A stretch of 8,333 nucleotides of DNA, from positions 1 to 8,333 of the forward strand of contig JAJYAH010000279.1 of NCBI GenBank assembly GCA_021779635.1, read 5' to 3'. Of the stretch, positions 5,610-8,333 are shown piece by piece (the stretch's first letter is position 1; every line of letters starts with the position of its first letter). Source of the DNA: Pseudomonadota bacterium. GTDB taxonomy: Bacteria; Pseudomonadota; Alphaproteobacteria; Rhizobiales; Xanthobacteraceae. The position numbers were made by a program, and so were the translations under genes. Below the pieces are notes generated by a model, which worked only from the letters and a program-made list of their open reading frames with translations, was not told the origin of the DNA and did not search any database.

Positions 5610-6563
5610 ATGCCGTCAAATCAAGTGAACCCACCGGCCGGGCGTCCGCTCAGCCCGGGCGCCGTCGCATGGATGCTGATGCTGTGCCTGAGCTGGGGTT
5701 TCAACCAGATCGCGGTCAAGCTTGCCTTGCCGGACGTTCCACCGATGTTGCAGGCGATGATACGTTCGGCCGGCGCGTTGCCGGTGCTGCTCCTGATCGC
5801 GCGGCTGCGCGGCGTCAGGATGTTCGAACGCGACGGCACCTTGGGCGCCGGGCTGTTTGCGGGTCTCCTGTTCGGTCTCGAATTCGTGCTGCTGTTTCAC
5901 GGCCTCAAGCTGACCTCGGCCTCGCGCGCGGTGGTGTTTCTCTACACCGCGCCGTTCTTTGTGGCGCTCGGCTCCTACCAGTTTCTCGGTGAGCGGCTGC
6001 GCGCGTCGCAATGGGGTGGGCTGGCCTTGAGTTTTGCCGGCGTGGCGCTGGCGATCGGCGTTCCCCAGGCCAATGTCGACGCCAAGGTGCTGCTCGGCGA
6101 TCTCCTGGTCGTCGGTGGCGGCGCGTTATGGGCGGCCACCACGCTGGTGGTGAAGACGACGTCGCTGCTGCGGGCCCCGCCCGAAAAGGCCCTGGGCTAC
6201 CAGGTGGCGGTATCGGTCCCGATTCTCGGGTTCGCGGCGTGGATTTGGGGCGAAACCCTGACCCGGGTTCCCGGCCCGCTGGCGCTGTCGCTGATGGCGT
6301 ATCAGGCCATCTGGGTGGTCGGATTGACGTTTTTGATCTGGTTCGCGCTGGTAAGGACTTATTCCGCCAGCAAATTGTCGGCTTTTAGCTTTATCACGCC
6401 TTTGTTTGGCGTCGTGGCTAGCTATGTCATCATGCATGACACCTTGACCCCGATTTTCGGCGTCGCGGCCTTAGCGGTCATGGCCGGGCTTTACCTTGTT
6501 AACCGCCCTGACCCCGTGGTCCTGGTTCCGACTGATCCATTGCTGAATGTCACCAAAACCTGA
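5610..6563 (+). CDS. DMT-superfamily EamA transporter (10 TM, substrate unknown)
   Basis: This is an inner-membrane carrier of the drug/metabolite transporter superfamily. The 317 aa hold two EamA repeats, about 18-150 and 163-297, each with five predicted hydrophobic helices. The first begins WMLMLCLSWGFNQIAVKLAL, and its later part contains TSASRAVVFLYTAPFFVALGS split around 102-122 with LGERL (126-130), all typical of EamA. The second half has YQAIWVVGLTFLIWFALV and SAFSFITPLFGV, the matching end of the repeat. The start ATG 5610 is preceded by GAGGGGAA (5602-5609), a close but usable binding site. Family members export amino acids, nucleotides or other metabolites, and sequence alone does not tell which. 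The last part (about 6340-6510) uses more A/T-rich codons (TTA, GTA, AGC) than the rest. Its final 20 bases recur before ispG. Confidence 0.9.
   Translation: MPSNQVNPPAGRPLSPGAVAWMLMLCLSWGFNQIAVKLALPDVPPMLQAMIRSAGALPVLLLIARLRGVRMFERDGTLGAGLFAGLLFGLEFVLLFHGLKLTSASRAVVFLYTAPFFVALGSYQFLGERLRASQWGGLALSFAGVALAIGVPQANVDAKVLLGDLLVVGGGALWAATTLVVKTTSLLRAPPEKALGYQVAVSVPILGFAAWIWGETLTRVPGPLALSLMAYQAIWVVGLTFLIWFALVRTYSASKLSAFSFITPLFGVVASYVIMHDTLTPIFGVAALAVMAGLYLVNRPDPVVLVPTDPLLNVTKT
6544..6563 (+). repeat. 20-bp direct repeat, copy 1 (3' end of DMT gene)
   Basis: TGAATGTCACCAAAACCTGA encodes the NVTKT-stop end of the DMT protein and is identical to 7782-7801. A further TTG lies before both copies with one intervening difference. 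The 114 bases that follow, up to the sulfurtransferase stop, contain no gene and no convincing terminator; TGACGTATGACGT (6590-6602) is a short tandem repeat there. Confidence 0.85.
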
Positions 6564-6677
6564 CGGCCCTTGCTCGTCTTGTACGTTGAATGACGTATGA
6601 CGTCCTTGCGTCTGCCGATGTGAATTCTGAATGCAGATAGGGGCCTGAGCCGCAGATGGCAAAGGCCGAGCCTGACG

Positions 6678-7553
6678 TCAGCCGATCTCTATGGGCAGCG
6701 ACGCATCCTTCGCCCACTCTCCCATCGATCCGTCATAGAGGGTGAGGTTGTCGTAGCCGAGCCGATGCAACAGAAACAGGTCGACGGTGGCGGAGATGCC
6801 GCCGCCGCAATAGGCCACCACACGCTTTTCCCTGGTGATCCCTTGCGAGGCGAACTTCTTTTCGGCGTCCGCGAGCGGCACAAAAGCCTTGGTCTGGGGA
6901 TCGAGCAGCGTCGCCGCCGATACATTGCAACTGCCGGGAATCCGCCCCGGCCGGCCGTACCGACTAGGCTCCAGGCCCTTGTGGAATTGCGGGCCGAGCG
7001 CATTGACGACGACGGTGTTCCGATCATCCCTGGCGGCGAGCACGTCCTTTTTGCCGACAAAATATCCGGACCGCGGTTTCGCCGTGAAGGTCGCCGGCTG
7101 ATATCCCTTCGCAGGCCCGCTCTCGATGGCGCGGCCTTCCGCTTTCCACTTGTCGAAACCGCCGTCGAGCACAAATGCGTTGTCAAAGCCCAGCGATTTC
7201 AGCATCCACCAGAAACGTGTCGCCCACATCGGTGTGCCGATGCTGTAAAGCACAACCTTGCTGTTTGCTCCGATCCCGTGGCGACCGAATGCGGCCTCAA
7301 GCTGTGCGACTTTAGGCATCATGAAGCGAAGGTCGGTGCCTTGATCTGAGAATTCGCCCTGCAGATCCAGAAAATCCGCATTCGGAATATGACCAGCCTC
7401 GTACGAATGACGTCCGGGTACAACGTTATAAGGAACGTTGCTGCCTTCAGCCGCAGGTTCGAGATAGGTCGTGCAATCGAAGAGCCTCAGATCCGGCCGG
7501 TCGATGATGTCAGCGAGTTCCGCCGACGTGATTAACCCGCTATGCTCTCTCAT
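6678..7553 (-). CDS. Two-domain rhodanese-type sulfurtransferase (3-mercaptopyruvate sulfurtransferase / SseA-like)
   Basis: This enzyme transfers sulfur from a donor such as 3-mercaptopyruvate or thiosulfate, through a cysteine persulfide, to cyanide or other thiophiles. The 291 aa contain two rhodanese domains. The N-terminal one (about 8-140) has GRHSYEAGHIPNADFLDL, RFWWMLKSLG (113-122) and VLDGGFDKW (128-136), with Ser104 where a catalytic Cys would be, as usual for an inactive domain. The C-terminal one (about 163-287) has GRPGRIPGSCN (200-210) and the active loop CGGGIS with nucleophile Cys249. The neutral loop resembles the CGSGVT of mercaptopyruvate enzymes more than the CRKGVT of thiosulfate rhodaneses. 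The start at 7553 has GGGGA six bases upstream. It is convergent with the DMT gene and divergent from ispG, with no operon partner. Its donor remains an inference. Confidence 0.93.
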   Translation of the reverse strand: MREHSGLITSAELADIIDRPDLRLFDCTTYLEPAAEGSNVPYNVVPGRHSYEAGHIPNADFLDLQGEFSDQGTDLRFMMPKVAQLEAAFGRHGIGANSKVVLYSIGTPMWATRFWWMLKSLGFDNAFVLDGGFDKWKAEGRAIESGPAKGYQPATFTAKPRSGYFVGKKDVLAARDDRNTVVVNALGPQFHKGLEPSRYGRPGRIPGSCNVSAATLLDPQTKAFVPLADAEKKFASQGITREKRVVAYCGGGISATVDLFLLHRLGYDNLTLYDGSMGEWAKDASLPIEIG

Positions 7554-7741
7554 CTGTTTCCCCGAAACTATTTGGGCCGATGTTACGGCGCGCCATGCGT
7601 GATGAATAGGCTGATGCCGGGAGGTTGCTCTTTAATCCTGCGATTCCTGTCCAATATATTGTTCGGAGACGGGTTCACCGGGAACCCTGTGTTAGAGCCA
7701 AATTCCGGACTAAGGCATTGAATAGGTTAGGGAATGGTTCA

Positions 7742-8333
<592 letters not shown>

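Noticed and set aside
7671..7687. GGGTTC-ACCGG-GAACCC as a terminator
   Set aside because: The stem is only 6 bp, no T-run follows on either strand, and it lies upstream of both divergent genes, where no transcript end is expected.

Overview
The window looks like chromosomal DNA of a GC-rich alphaproteobacterium, most likely of the Bradyrhizobium/Rhodopseudomonas/Nitrobacter group. This rests on remembered protein families, codon use and the dispersed palindromic repeats between genes; no search was run. It is mostly core or accessory metabolism, with no phage, transposase, CRISPR array, tRNA or rRNA seen.

Layout. (1) 1-1487: pcaH and pcaG, the two subunits of protocatechuate 3,4-dioxygenase, on the + strand with a stop/start overlap. 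A partial dispersed repeat precedes pcaH, and a fuller copy (1408-1487) fills the gap after pcaG. (2) 4709-1512, minus strand: a tight operon marR -> emrA-like (HlyD/membrane fusion protein) -> emrB-like (DHA2 MFS pump), which is a regulated multidrug or toxic-compound export system. A perfect 9-bp inverted repeat with a 14-bp spacer overlaps a plausible promoter in front of marR and is a good operator candidate. (3) 4851-5357: zur, the zinc-uptake repressor, divergent from marR. (4) 5358-5609: a gene-free leader with three palindromes, two of them large, related and back to back. (5) 5610-6563: a DMT/EamA 10-TM transporter. (6) 7553-6678, minus strand: a two-domain rhodanese/3-mercaptopyruvate sulfurtransferase. 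(7) 7554-7814: a largely gene-free stretch. (8) 7815 to the end: the first 173 codons of ispG (gcpE), non-mevalonate isoprenoid synthesis, cut by the window edge.

How the pieces relate. PcaH and PcaG form one enzyme of the beta-ketoadipate pathway. MarR, EmrA and EmrB form one regulated efflux unit. The remaining genes have no evident shared pathway. The most unusual structure is non-coding: the paired palindromes just ahead of the DMT gene, and a 20-bp exact direct repeat formed by the DMT 3' end and by the sequence just before ispG. The latter suggests that the sulfurtransferase segment was inserted into, or rearranged within, an older DMT-ispG junction. I saw no clear evidence of a wholly new multi-gene system.
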